A stretch of 64,000 bases of DNA from assembly GCA_012976225.1 (NCBI GenBank), contig JAAVVG010000014.1, forward strand, positions 62,001 to 126,000, in the 5' to 3' direction. This DNA comes from Golubevia sp. BC0850 (lineage: Eukaryota; Basidiomycota; Exobasidiomycetes; Golubeviales; Golubeviaceae). Under the pieces are notes generated by a model. That model did no database searches. It was not told the DNA's origin and saw only the letters and a list, made by a program, of their open reading frames with translations. Position 1 is the stretch's first letter, and every line of letters starts with the position of its first letter. Position numbers and translations under genes: made by a program. This document shows, piece by piece, positions 1-10,353 of this stretch.

Positions 1-384
1 CCCAGAGGCGAAGCGTTCTTGGAGGAAGACATTTTGCGTCAGCATCTTTTCAACAAGGCTCCCAGTTTGGAATGGATCATCGTTCCTTATCAAGCTATCG
101 ACAGGTACTTGAATATAGTCGATTGGAGTCTGGATTCTTGGAGTATTCAGAGGGAAGAACTGAAGAATGCGCCAGCTTTCAAGGAGGGTAAAGTCAAGTT
201 GAGGATCGCCAAAAATGACCAGACTGGTGAGTTTCTCAAAGCAAAAGACTTGCTGGCTATCAATTACTGACCTTCCGGTTTTCGGATGCAATCCTATTTC
301 TTTTCTCCTTCAGTTGCTGAGGTCTACGAGGGCGAAGTCTGTCCCTCAACGCAGAGCCATGTCGAGTGGTTCTACGCCGATTGA
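1..384 (+). CDS. 3' part of an unknown protein gene
   Basis: The frame is open from base 1, so the 5' end lies outside the window. A first exon to 226 is followed by an intron 227-313 (GTGAGT donor, CAG acceptor, interrupted codon GTT). A second exon ends at a TGA at 382-384, giving a C-terminal fragment of about 98 residues. The fragment is mixed charged and aromatic, with no membrane segment and no motif I recognise; it ends in HVEWFYAD. The intron removes the in-frame stop near 268, which supports the spliced model. Function unknown. Confidence 0.55.
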
Positions 385-751
385 GAGTGCTAAGAGGTGA
401 TATAAGAGAACGTCAAGCTCTACTTTCGCGATGTACCACTCTCTAATTTGTGAAACCGACACTTCCTTTCTTTCCTAGTTCATCTTGACGCTTCATCCTC
501 AGAATCTTTCCGCACTCTCTCAGACTACACAGGCTGACGGTTAGAGCTCTCTAGCAGACTATACAAACAAACTCTGAAAGATAGAGGCACAAGATTCTTT
601 GGTTGTAAATATTGATGATTTAAAGGAGAGAGACAAAGGATGAAGAATGCTCAACATTCTCGAATTGACGATGACTACTGAAGGAACGAGGTGCTTGATC
701 TACTTACAATACATGAATGACTAGCAAAATGAAATCTGAAGAAACCACTTC
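385..751. other. Intergenic, tail-to-tail
   Basis: This lies between two convergent genes. It holds short TC-rich and A-rich stretches but no convincing coding frame. It probably carries both 3' ends. Confidence 0.5.
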
Positions 752-3564
752 TTAACCTCTTCCCCTCCCCCTATCAAAGCACTCTCTACATCTAACCTCT
801 CCCTCCTCGTTAACCTTAGCTCCACTATCCAATTTCTTCCCACAAACTTTCTCTTCTTTCTTCAAACCACTTCTCCAACCAACCTCTTTCTTCTCGCCTT
901 CACCTCCACATTTCAAACAATTTCTATGCCAAACCGAACCTCTAGGACCGAGTACAGATTCCAAACTTGAAAGCTTAGCTCCACAACCTGAGCAAACTGA
1001 CATTCCACCCAATCTAGCTTGAGTTAAACCTTCAGCAGGATTGACTTTTGAAAACATCCCAGCAGCTGGATTTTTGGTTTTCAATTCTTCAGATTCAGTT
1101 CCAATCAAAGGTCTACGTCTCACGTTCATTGTTGATCTTGTAGGTGGAGCTGCACCTGAAGTAGCTTGAAATCTTCTACCACTTAAGTTGATGTTTGAAG
1201 CTGAATTGGAATTTGACATGAAAGAATAAGAAGTTGAAGGTACTGGAGGGGTTGAGATTAAGTTTGAGAAATTAGAAGTGGAAGTTCCAAGTTTTGAAGG
1301 ACTGATAGGTCTTGGATATCTAGAAGGAGGAATCGATCTTGACCTTGTCAAACCTCCGTTAGATCCATCGTTAGAGGTACCCCTACTCAAATCAGGTTTC
1401 TCTCGCCTTCCAAGGTCGACTGATTTCCTCTCTCCGAAAACTTTACTTGATTCTGAAGGTGGAAGTGGTAAAGCTCCATACACAGTGACGGGAGGAGTTC
1501 TATCGATTCCATCCCATTTCTCAGGATTCATTAATGGTTTCCTTTGATGAGTCGCATGATTAAAGCTGTTGTTAGATCCAACACTTCCACCTGTATTGGT
1601 TGCACTGATTGGAGCTGAGAGTCCTCCACTGTTTGATGATAACCCTGATCCCAGATTGTTCTCGTTTGGTCTTTGAATTGGATTTGGAACACATCTTGGA
1701 TGTCCGAATGAAGGGACTTCCGAAGAGTTGGAAGGCTCACTTAATCTGACGAATGACTTCATGGGGTCAATAATCAAATAACAAATCGAACAAGTGAAAC
1801 ACTTTTCATGTAGATTCAAACCTCCTGAAAGGGCAACGATTCTAACCTCTTGAAGTTGATTTATTGAAGAAGCATCTGGAGCCTCGAAAGGTCCTTTCTT
1901 GCAGACCGAACACTTGATCTCGTCGTCTGAAGCTTGATGAGAAGCTGAAGGTTGGGGCGTTGAACTCTTCTTCTGCATAGGATCTAACTTTCTGGAGTTC
2001 AAAGGAATCGGGAATCCATTTGTAGTTGTACTTGCACTTGTAGACTTCCCCATTTCTTTCTCAGAAGCAGTAAAAGCTCTTTCCTTCGCAGCCAATCTTT
2101 CTCTCCAGCTTGATCCTTCTTCTTTCTTCTCTGGACTAACACTTCTGCCCCCAAACTCGTCCCCATCTTCTTTAGATCTCATCCTTGATTTCAACTTCTC
2201 CTTTTCGTTGATCAAAGTATAATCAGTAGTCAAAGGTCTAGCTTTTGAATAAGATCTCGGAGGACTTGAAAAGCTGTTCTTCGAAGAGTTGAAACTTCCG
2301 GACCTGGTTAAAGACGTTGAAGCGGGTAAATCCGAAGTAGAGGTAGATTTTGAAGGTGAAGTCGATTCTGATTTCTCTGGGGATGTAGATCTAAGATTAT
2401 TCCTCCAACTCAGAGGTGGACCACTTGAAGATCCAGGCCTACTGTTCGAGGTAAACTTAGATGTAGAAGTATTAGGAGAGAAAGTCGGACTTCTCAAAGA
2501 ACCAGGAGAACCGATTTCTCTAGAATTCGAGTTAGAGCTTGGAATAGAAGTAGAAATTTGACTCCCACTAAACCTTTTCGATAATTCACTTATCGAGTTT
2601 CCCATTTTCCTCTTAGTAGATTCTGATCTTTTAACCCCCTCATCTCCAGCTTTATTAGACCATTTCCTATCCATTCCTTCTGATGTCTCATCTTTCTTAA
2701 CCTGACCTCTACCTTTATCATAATCAGTTCTAACAGCTTCTCTCCTCCTTCCACTTCTATCAAAATCGTTTTCACAAACTGGTTCTCCAGACATTCCAAC
2801 CAGAATCTCAATTCCATCCTTCATTTTGTTTTTCCCACAAAAAATGCATTTGAAGCATCGTCCATGATATAATCGATCATTTCCAACCTTTACGAATTTA
2901 CCATCTTCTTTAGTGGATCCCAAAATCGGTTTCCCGCATTCTTGAGATTGACAGTTCCCTAAGGAGAACTTTTGAGTATAACATAATTTGCAGTAATATT
3001 GAGATGAAGGATCTAAACTCTTTTGTTGAGGTTGAGGTGAATTTGGAGTTGAAAAGGAAGGAGCTTCATAGATTGTTGTGTCTCTTGCAAAGACTGAACC
3101 ACAAGAATTGCAAGCCCACTTATTTCTTGATTGCTCTGGGTCAACCAAAGATCCTACAACCTTTGATAGAACTCCATCTGGTGATTTGAAAGTTGGAGAA
3201 GTTGCATCGGAGAAACGAGAGGAGGAGGGCTTTTGATGATCGATGATGGTTATATTACTCGCCAAGCTATCTTGATTGCGAGTTGAGTGATTAGAAGAAT
3301 TCGAGGAAGAAGGGACTCCAAGGCCTAAAATATCTTGAAAACTGTTACCTCGAGCAGCTAAGCCTGGTCGGTTTAATCCTTGTGAAAAAGCTGTTTGAGG
3401 TTGCGATAGGTTGGAGGAAGAGGAGAGAGATCCTGATACATATCTGAAAAGCGGTCAGAAGGGTGTAGACAGATGAGTATCAGCACTTGGATGATAGAAG
3501 AAGGCAGGGTGATAAACTGATAAGAGGTGGGAGGTTGCTGCGAGTGATCAACTCGATCTCTCAT
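752..3564 (-). CDS. LIM-domain protein (paxillin/Pxl1-like)
   Basis: Two exons: 3564-3518 and 3443-752, with an intron 3517-3444 that joins in phase; the product is about 912 residues. The second exon's frame runs upstream past any internal ATG, which is why the start is placed at 3564. At least three zinc-binding LIM-type modules are visible. The first (about residues 95-200) has WACNSCG, YYCKLCY, CQSQECG and HGRCFKCIFCG. A central one has CSVCKKG and HEKCFTCSIC. A C-terminal one has CSGCG, WHRNCLKCGG and CRECFDRG. Long Ser/Thr/Pro-rich stretches separate them and would be disordered and probably phosphorylated. The arrangement matches fungal paxillin-like or Rga-type cytoskeletal adaptors that act in polarity and cytokinesis. 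That role is inferred from family knowledge; no RhoGAP domain is seen. A further 5' exon near 4140 is possible (see the intergenic entry). Confidence 0.8.
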
Positions 3565-4738
3565 CTCTTCTGATCAAAGTTTCCCATCATAGACCCCAAA
3601 ATTCTGAAGGACAGCAAAAGGATCCCATTGAAACTAGACGGGGGAAGGGAATTCGCTTCAAAGAGCCTCCATCCTAAGAGATTGCCCCGCCCTCTCTCTC
3701 TCTCTCTACCTTCCTCCTCGAATGATCCCTGTTCTCCCTGATGTCTACCAGAATAGAGTGATTACCAGACTCAAACTCCTGAGCAGGACCGAAACTACTC
3801 TTGGTTCGTTGACTCATTGACTCATCTCTCTTGAACCCCTTTCCTCCTGTCTTTCCTTCTCTCCTAATGAGTCCCTTCCAAGGTCTGAGGCATGGTCTGA
3901 GATCACCCAGCTTCTCATTCAGTTCTTCTCTACAGTCTCCCCATCTCCCTCCTTGAGAAGAGGTTGTTAGGCATCCTCTAGCCAAGCGCTCAGTTGCCAA
4001 TCAAACCCTTTCTGATTGCACAGCTCTCCCTATCTCTTTTGACTGCTTTGACTCGCCTCTTTGACCAAGGATCTACCTTCTGAGTTGCACTTTCTGATCT
4101 TACTGGAGACCTTGAATACGAATTCGAATAACTTGTCATGATTTGTTTTGAAGTGCATGTAACAATTACTTCCAACAGAATTCTCCCTTAAAAGACCAAC
4201 ACTTGCATCGGGATTCGGTCCTGGGAAAAGAGAACAACCGATCAGGTGAGAGGCCTGTGAGAGGCCTCTTCCCTACCTTGGAAAGAGTAAGTCAGTCAGT
4301 TAGATCACTTCCTTTTGTCTTTTTTCGAGTCACTAGAAATCACGAGCTCCTACAAGGTTCAATTTAAAGAATCCTGGCCGCCATCCTCTCTAGCTCTTCC
4401 ATCTCTGGCTCTGGGCCTAAACGGCTTATAGATCTCACGCGCTTGTACAAACGAACAATCCAAAACTGAGAATCGTCTAAGAATTAGTTTGAAATTGGAG
4501 TGTGATTTGAGTTGAACAACATCGAGAGGAGAGGCCTAAAGATAATTGAAGAGCAAGGGATGGGTGGTTTCAGAATCTTCGAGGATTGGAGGAGTTCGAA
4601 TTCTCGATTGTCCTTCCCTCCCTTTTGGACCCACTTTATCACAAACCTCCTCTTCTTCTCACTCTTCAACCATGAAAACCTAATCTTCTCAAACCATCCA
4701 TAATCATCTAAACTTCAAATCTCATCCACCAAACTCCA
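3565..4738. promoter_or_regulatory. Divergent intergenic region, LIM gene and hydrolase gene
   Basis: This 1.2 kb separates two divergently transcribed genes and has CT-rich runs near 3690-3710. On the minus strand an ATG at about 4138 opens a short Ser/Arg-rich frame followed by an AAG|GTAGAT-like donor. It could be a distal 5' exon of the LIM gene, but I cannot find an in-phase join and do not call it. No TATA box stands out. Confidence 0.4.
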
Positions 4739-7001
4739 ATGAAGTTTCTTTCTTTCCTCCTTCTACTTCTTCTCCACTTTCAACCAATTTCCAGTCTCTT
4801 AGATCTTTCACCTCTAGCACCAATAGCTTCTGCCTTACTTCCCAGACCTGGCAAAACAGTTCCAATTCCACTTCCAGGTCCAATTTCAGATCCATCTTCA
4901 TCATTAGATGGAATAGGAGATGCGAATGATGATCTTTCAGGAACTTCAGATGGAGATGAAGATGTCAATTCTTCAGATCCTTATGGTGCAATTGGAAATG
5001 GTAACCTAGGCTGGAAAGAAATCGCAAAAGCTAGTGCTTTGGAAAGTGCGACTTTACTTAGAAATTACAGTCCAAAGGGAGACGGGGCTACTTTGGTAAG
5101 TCGGGGGTGCTTCGTCCAACATGTTGGTCGAGCTGACTTTGAAATTATTTTGACGAGACTCTTCTACTAATTCTTCCTTTCTTTCGATGTCTATTTGGAC
5201 TTGATCTTATTACTTTACAGCCAATTTATATTTCGAATGATGTGGAACCTGAATCGGTGACTAGAGTAGTGATAGTCATTGCTGCTCATCCTAGAGATTC
5301 TTGGGCTTATTTCGATGCTATGAAAGCTTCTAGAGACTTAGCTTTAGCTGGGTGAGTTGAATAAATTGAAGGTGATAGCGTAACTCTTTCTGTGAAAGAG
5401 TTTCAGAGACGACAAGAACTGACTTTTGGATTTCTCTTCGCCTCGCCTCGAACCTATGTACTCGCCTCTGACTCTTTCCAGTGGAGTTGCAATCATGTCC
5501 CCAATGTTCTTCAAACGTCAAGACAGAGATGCAGGGTCTCCTTCTGTAAGTTTCATTGAAGACATCCCCGCGATAACTCTGTCTCGTCGATGAACACAGC
5601 TACACCTCCTGTTCCATTTCCTCTGACATCTTTCGCTCTTCTCAAACTTTCTCTTTAATTTTAACCTCGAAAACTTGGAAACCTCTTTTCATCAAATCTC
5701 AACCATCTCCTTCTCAAACAGCCAACCGATTTGGTCTGGTTCGGAGACGATTGGGCTTCAGGAGGAGATTCAAAATGGCCAGCCTCTTCAACTCCAATTT
5801 CATCTTTCGAAGTCCTAGATGATTTGATTACTCGATCGTTCAATCTTTATCCTCAATTGACGAATCTGGTCCTTGCGTGAGTCTCAACAAAGAACTCGCC
5901 ATTTCCTCGACCCCTTGAAACTGTTAACTGACGACTAACCCTTGCGTTTGACTGATATTCCCCCTCTCGCCTCTCTCATCTCTATCTACTATCAAAAGTG
6001 GGCATTCAATGGGTTCACAAGCAATCCAACGACATTCAATCTTCTCACCCTTAACCTCAGATTCTCGAGTTTCCTATTTCATTTCCAATCCAGCTTCTTA
6101 CGTCTACATGGATTCCTCTAGACCACTTCCAACAAATTCTTGTCCAAATTTCGATGCCTACAAATATGGACTTTCAGGACCTCTTCCTCCTTACATTTCA
6201 ACTTCGATCTCTTCAATTGGTGGGAAAACTGCTCTCTTAGATCGTTTGTTAGGTCGAAACATTCATTTAACAGCTGGACAAAAAGATTTCAAAAAAGGTG
6301 ATAAGAGATGTCAAGCTAGCGTTCAAGGTAGTAATCATAGACAGAGATCTAGATTTTATAGAAATCATATCGAAGATTTGAATGATGGGAAATTACCTGA
6401 TAGTTGGAGTTGGGATTTGATTAGAGATTGTGGACATGATCAATTTTGTATGTTTAACAGTATGATTAGTCAGAGGTATTTGTTTGGGGATAACGCTAAA
6501 GGCATTCCAGCTTTGGATGACTGTGAGTTCTTTCGACTACTCGCCTTCATTCCGCCTGGATTCTCCCTCTCTGACTCACTTTTCTTCCTCTCTCCTCTCT
6601 TTAATTCTCTACTTAAAGTACTGGCTGCAGTTGGATTGGAAGACGATGGAAGTGGAAGCGGTAGTGGCACTGGAAGTGGAAATGGGAAGGGAACGAAGAA
6701 AGGAGAAAAGAAAGGTAATGAACTTCTGGAAGATCCAACTTCCAGTTCTAAATCTACTCCTGAACATAAACCTAATTCAAGCTCTAGGAAACCTAAATCA
6801 ATTGCAACAAAATCATCTCCTAAAGAAGACAGCTCTATTCTACTTAGGTCTTCAGATCATAACAATAAACAGAGACCTTTCAATTTAGGATCTAACTTCA
6901 AGGATTTACTTTTCGGCGGGAAACAGAAAAGAGAGAATGAAAGTTCTAGGAGTGGAAGTCATTATCGAAGAGACAGATTGCTGAGCAGTACTCGAAGTTG
7001 A
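4739..7001 (+). CDS. Secreted alpha/beta-hydrolase-like protein
   Basis: Six exons join in frame: 4739-5095, 5221-5351, 5482-5545, 5722-5876, 5999-6522 and 6631-7001, giving about 533 residues. The N-terminus MKFLSFLLLLLLHF is a clear signal peptide. After an acidic Ser/Asp-rich spacer comes a strand VVIVIAAHPRD with DSWAYFDAM. Later LVLAGHSMGSQ carries the G-x-S-x-G nucleophile elbow of alpha/beta hydrolases, and DCGHDQFCM is a candidate catalytic His region. The last exon (about 125 residues) is a Gly/Ser then Lys/Ser-rich tail of no known fold. Every intron has GTGAGT or GTAAGT and AG, with the GHSMG motif split across an intron. Likely a secreted esterase or lipase-type enzyme; substrate unknown. 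Confidence 0.78.
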
Positions 7002-7427
7002 CGACGCTTTATAGGTTAAAGGGCTCGGGGCTCCTCTCTTTTTGTTGATACCCTATGGTTCTACTAGCTTCTTTCTAGGCTCTTACAAGCAACCACAATC
7101 CTTACTTTTTAAGATTCTTTAAACCTTGTTTACCCTCTCGCTCGATAATCTGACCCTCATCTCGTTCATCTATTTTGTCCCTCAATCTGGTCTCATATCC
7201 ATGTATACCTGTTACTTACCTTTCTTCTTTGGTTCAACTTATCCTGTTACACTCTATCGTTTTGGTCAAATCGAAGATGATTTCTAGAGACAAGAGGTTT
7301 CAAACTCGAATTTCAAAGACTGTTTTGAACAAATTTCAACATTCATAAAGTTTGACAAGAGAAAAAGCAAAACAGGAACATAAAACAGAAGAATGCAGAC
7401 CGAACCACACAGGCATATATCTCCCAA
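7002..7427. other. Intergenic
   Basis: 3' flank of the hydrolase gene. It is T-rich and I see no coding frame or clear terminator motif. Confidence 0.4.
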
Positions 7428-7595
7428 ATGAGAGAAGAACATCTTCCGCCTTTGGCTGCTAAAGACGAAAGAGTCAAAGAACTCTGCACACTCGCAGAGA
7501 AGATTTGTCTGGGAACAGAGAAGATCTTGGAGGCTGTGGATCCCAAATTCATCACTGAACCAAAGGGCAAACAGAAGAAGAAGAAGAGCTCTTGA
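7428..7595 (+). CDS. Possible small or terminal-exon ORF, 55 aa
   Basis: An ATG-to-TGA frame encodes a hydrophilic peptide with a helical central part (KELCTLAEKICLGTEKILEA) and a basic tail KQKKKKSS. Composition is more protein-like than the hydrophobic opposite-strand frames. The frame stays open upstream to about 7352, and a CACACAG at 7405-7411 could be an acceptor, so it may be the last exon of a longer gene. I could not find an in-phase upstream exon. No family recognised. Confidence 0.3.
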   Translation: MREEHLPPLAAKDERVKELCTLAEKICLGTEKILEAVDPKFITEPKGKQKKKKSS

Positions 7596-7870
7596 CCAAT
7601 CCAAGTCACTTGCCTTTCTTCCTACAAGACAGAATTGGGTGAATTCCAGTATTTTGTTATGTCTAGTGTTCAAGAAACTTGAGATGCAGATAGGCGTTCA
7701 CAGGGAGAGAGCTGGTGTGGTGTGTATTTTGGGGGCAGAGGAAGCGAGGAAGGTGGCAAACCGCAGGTGTGACTAATAATTGAACAAATGACAGCAAGAG
7801 ATTGATAAATCTATTTTGAATTGAGTCTGGTATTCTAGAGTCGTCTCATATAGGGTCTAAGAAATGCACT

Positions 7871-8933
7871 TTACTTCCCACCTTTCTTCTTCGATCCATT
7901 AGCAGGAACAGAAGGCAAAGCCTTTCTATCCTTCCAACCATTCAACTTCATATCTTTTGACAGACTTCCCGAAGTTTTCTTTTATGCCAATTCCGTTTTG
8001 TAGTAAAGGTCTTCCCGATCTATCCAAGGCTAAAAGACGAATAAAGCAATGGCACAAACAATGTGGGCTTCCTTGTGATCTAATAAAGATGAAGTTGCAG
8101 AAGTAGTTCCGAACAGAGTTGAAGAGATGACTGAAGATTTACTGGTTGGCTTGAGTTAAAGGAATTGTAGAAGTGCAGTACTTAAAGTGGAAGAAGTGGA
8201 AGAGGTTAAGAAAGTTGGAAGAGATGAGGGTAGGAGAGATGGTAGGTAAACCTCGAGCCTGTTTGAAAAATTTGAATTGAAAGCAGATGGTCAGAAGGTC
8301 AGTAGATCGGAATGTAGGCACTTGGTTCGTTACTGCGTTACTGACAGCGAAAGGTGAGTTGGCAACAGCTTGATTGGAATGCCTGCGGACTGATTCGACT
8401 CCTAACAAGTCGATACCCTCCGATCTACAACAGTATGGAGACAAATTCAGCGAGTCAGTAAGCACAAGACGGCAGCAGAATCAGTTCTTGCAAGAGAAGA
8501 AGAAAAAGTGAAGAAAGCTTGTCCTTCCAGTTACTCACCTACAGATCCCATCGATGGCATGACAGAAGATGTCAAAAGTCAGACCAAAAGAGCCTTTGGA
8601 AACGCTCAAAAGAAAGTTCGAGATTCCAAACTTGGTGAGAACTATATGGGTTAATCCATAGATTGCGATGGTCCACGGGGCGAGAGAAATGGGAGAGGGA
8701 ACTGCTAGAAGGACCGAGGCAGTGAGGACTCCACCAAAGAGAAGGATTAAAGCAAAAGTAGTTGAAAGTAGTAGAGGAGTGTTGATTGGAACCAGAGTGG
8801 TAGTCGCATGGCTCACTCTCGAAGCATGGATCAGAGTGAGAAAGGAGATTGGGAGAAAGAGATGATGAGATTGAGATGCCTTGATAGAATCCAATGAAGA
8901 AGATAAAGATGTCAAAAGATCAGACGAAGTTAT
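7871..8933 (-). pseudogene. TRIC-type cation channel-like gene, probably damaged
   Basis: Exon 8933-8539 encodes a membrane-rich sequence (HLFLPISFLTLIHASRVSHA, then FALILLFGGVLTASVLL). It splices in phase (GTGAGT...TAG) to 8424-8342 (GVESVRRHSNQAVANSPFAV). This order resembles fungal members of the trimeric intracellular cation (TRIC) channel family as I remember them. Downstream, one frame continues to 7871 with TLFGTTSATSSLLDHKEAHI and a Lys-rich tail GSKKKGGK, typical of the family C-terminus. Problems: there is no ATG in the first frame (the first codon after the upstream stop is ATA), the GG-containing middle segment is not found, and the downstream frame has in-frame stops, only some of which introns can remove (for example one of about 60 nt ending CATAAAAG). 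Either introns are unusual or the gene is a relic. Family call is from memory. Confidence 0.45.
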
Positions 8934-8983
8934 TCACCACGCCTCTTGAATCGGGGCGTAAATCCAACGTTCCGATTCGCGCT

Positions 8984-10228
8984 CTATCTTTTGGTAACGG
9001 CAGTTCCAGCGTAGTTGCACCAGGAGAGTCTGAGATTCTTCAAGTCAGAATTGGAATTGAGGATTCGAGTTAAACTAGAGATAGGGATGGTTTCATATGG
9101 AGGTGCTTGACACCAGTTTCCAATCATTAAACTTAAGGTTTCCAAGTCCTTCCCAAACCAGTTTAGGAGGGAATTAGATTCCCAGTCCAGCTCTATGCCG
9201 TTCAGACTGAGATCTAGATGCTTAATTTTAGAAGGTAGAGCGTCCTCTGGGAAGTCTATGGACGGATAGTTCTCCAAAGCTAACAATTGATCGGTGTTGA
9301 AGAGCCAAAGGTCCAGGTGGGAAAGTTCACGACAGGAGACTACCATTTGGAGGGCCTCGTGTTGTAGCGCTTGAGAGTGGATCCCTATCTTGAGCACCTT
9401 CAGAGTGTCCCATGATGCCATGACCTCGCAGTAAAGATTGTGTAGGTCGTCGAGAAGGGCATCGAGTTTGTCATCTTCTAGAGCGGCTGACCAGGAGTCG
9501 ATGAACTCGGAGGCTTGAAGGCTGAATTCTGTTAGGCCTAGGCCAGTGAACTTGATAACGTCCTTTAGAAAACTAGTGAACTGAAAGGCATCCCATCTAG
9601 TACCTCGTTTATCATGGCTTCTCTCAGTCATCGTCAGTCGTTTTGAATCCTTGGTTGATCCTCCTGCCTTTAATAAAATCGGTAGAGGCATGTCGAATTG
9701 AACCTCTCTTAGATCATCCATTGCCTTGACGAGTTGAGTTCCACCTCTTAGTATTGCTTGCCCAAATGTTCCGACTGATGCTACTTGACGACTTTTGATG
9801 TTTGAGAGTGGAATTGATAGAACTAATTTGTCCAGGTTCCCCTCGGACGCTCAAACGATGGCTGATATAAGAGTGATGTATTTGTAAGAAGTAGTTTCTA
9901 TGATGTCTTCGAGCCTTAAACCAACGTAATCAGTGAGACGGAACTTGTCTTGAAATCGATTCCAAAAGGGAGAGAGGTCGATGTGGAGCTCTTTCTTTGG
10001 ATGAGAAGAGATACAAAGCAATCGATGGACAGTGTTGATTGTTTCCTCTTCGCTCAGTGGCGTCTTGAGATTTGTTAGATCTATTTTACGATAAAGAGGA
10101 GAAGAGTTGGACTTGAGTTGACTTGACCAGCGTTTGGAAATGAGATTGGACAGAACCAGCTGAGAAGTCGGGAGCGAAGTGAGGATCGGCTCCAATCCCT
10201 CTGATGGGAAGCGCTCGATTGGATCCAT
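8984..10228 (-). pseudogene. F-box protein gene with one in-frame TGA
   Basis: The ATG at 10228 opens MDPIERFPSEGLEPILTSLP, followed by VLSNLISKRWSSQLK and PLYRKIDL, a recognisable F-box. One reading frame runs from there to the stop at 8984, about 414 codons, interrupted only by a TGA at 9853-9851. Sequence on both sides of the TGA is normal LRR-like coding text (NLDKLVLSIPLSN before DDLREVQFDMPLP, then HLDLSLNGIELDW), so the stop is not in an obvious intron. F-box proteins recruit substrates to SCF ubiquitin ligases through Skp1, and the LRRs would choose the substrate. Probably a recent nonsense pseudogene; a truncated 125-residue F-box peptide or stop readthrough are alternatives. Confidence 0.65.
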
Positions 10229-10353
10229 TGTGATATGAGATAAAGACTTGTGCGGAGTAGATAAAAACAGGAGAAGAATCAAACAAGAGAAGCAGTTGGA
10301 TGCGGTGGATGAGAATGGTCGGAAGACAAAAGTCGGAACACGTTCGCGAACAA

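Noticed and set aside
1278-1740. Opposite-strand and out-of-frame ORFs inside the LIM gene
   Set aside because: Shadows of Ser/Pro-rich coding sequence on the other strand; no domain features.
3674-4175. Two overlapping minus-strand frames upstream of the LIM gene
   Set aside because: Low complexity, no in-phase join to the LIM exons, not recognised; left as intergenic.
7343-7609. Minus-strand hydrophobic frames over the 7.4 kb ORF
   Set aside because: They are Phe/Cys/Leu-rich shadows of the polar plus-strand frame, with no motif or start context.
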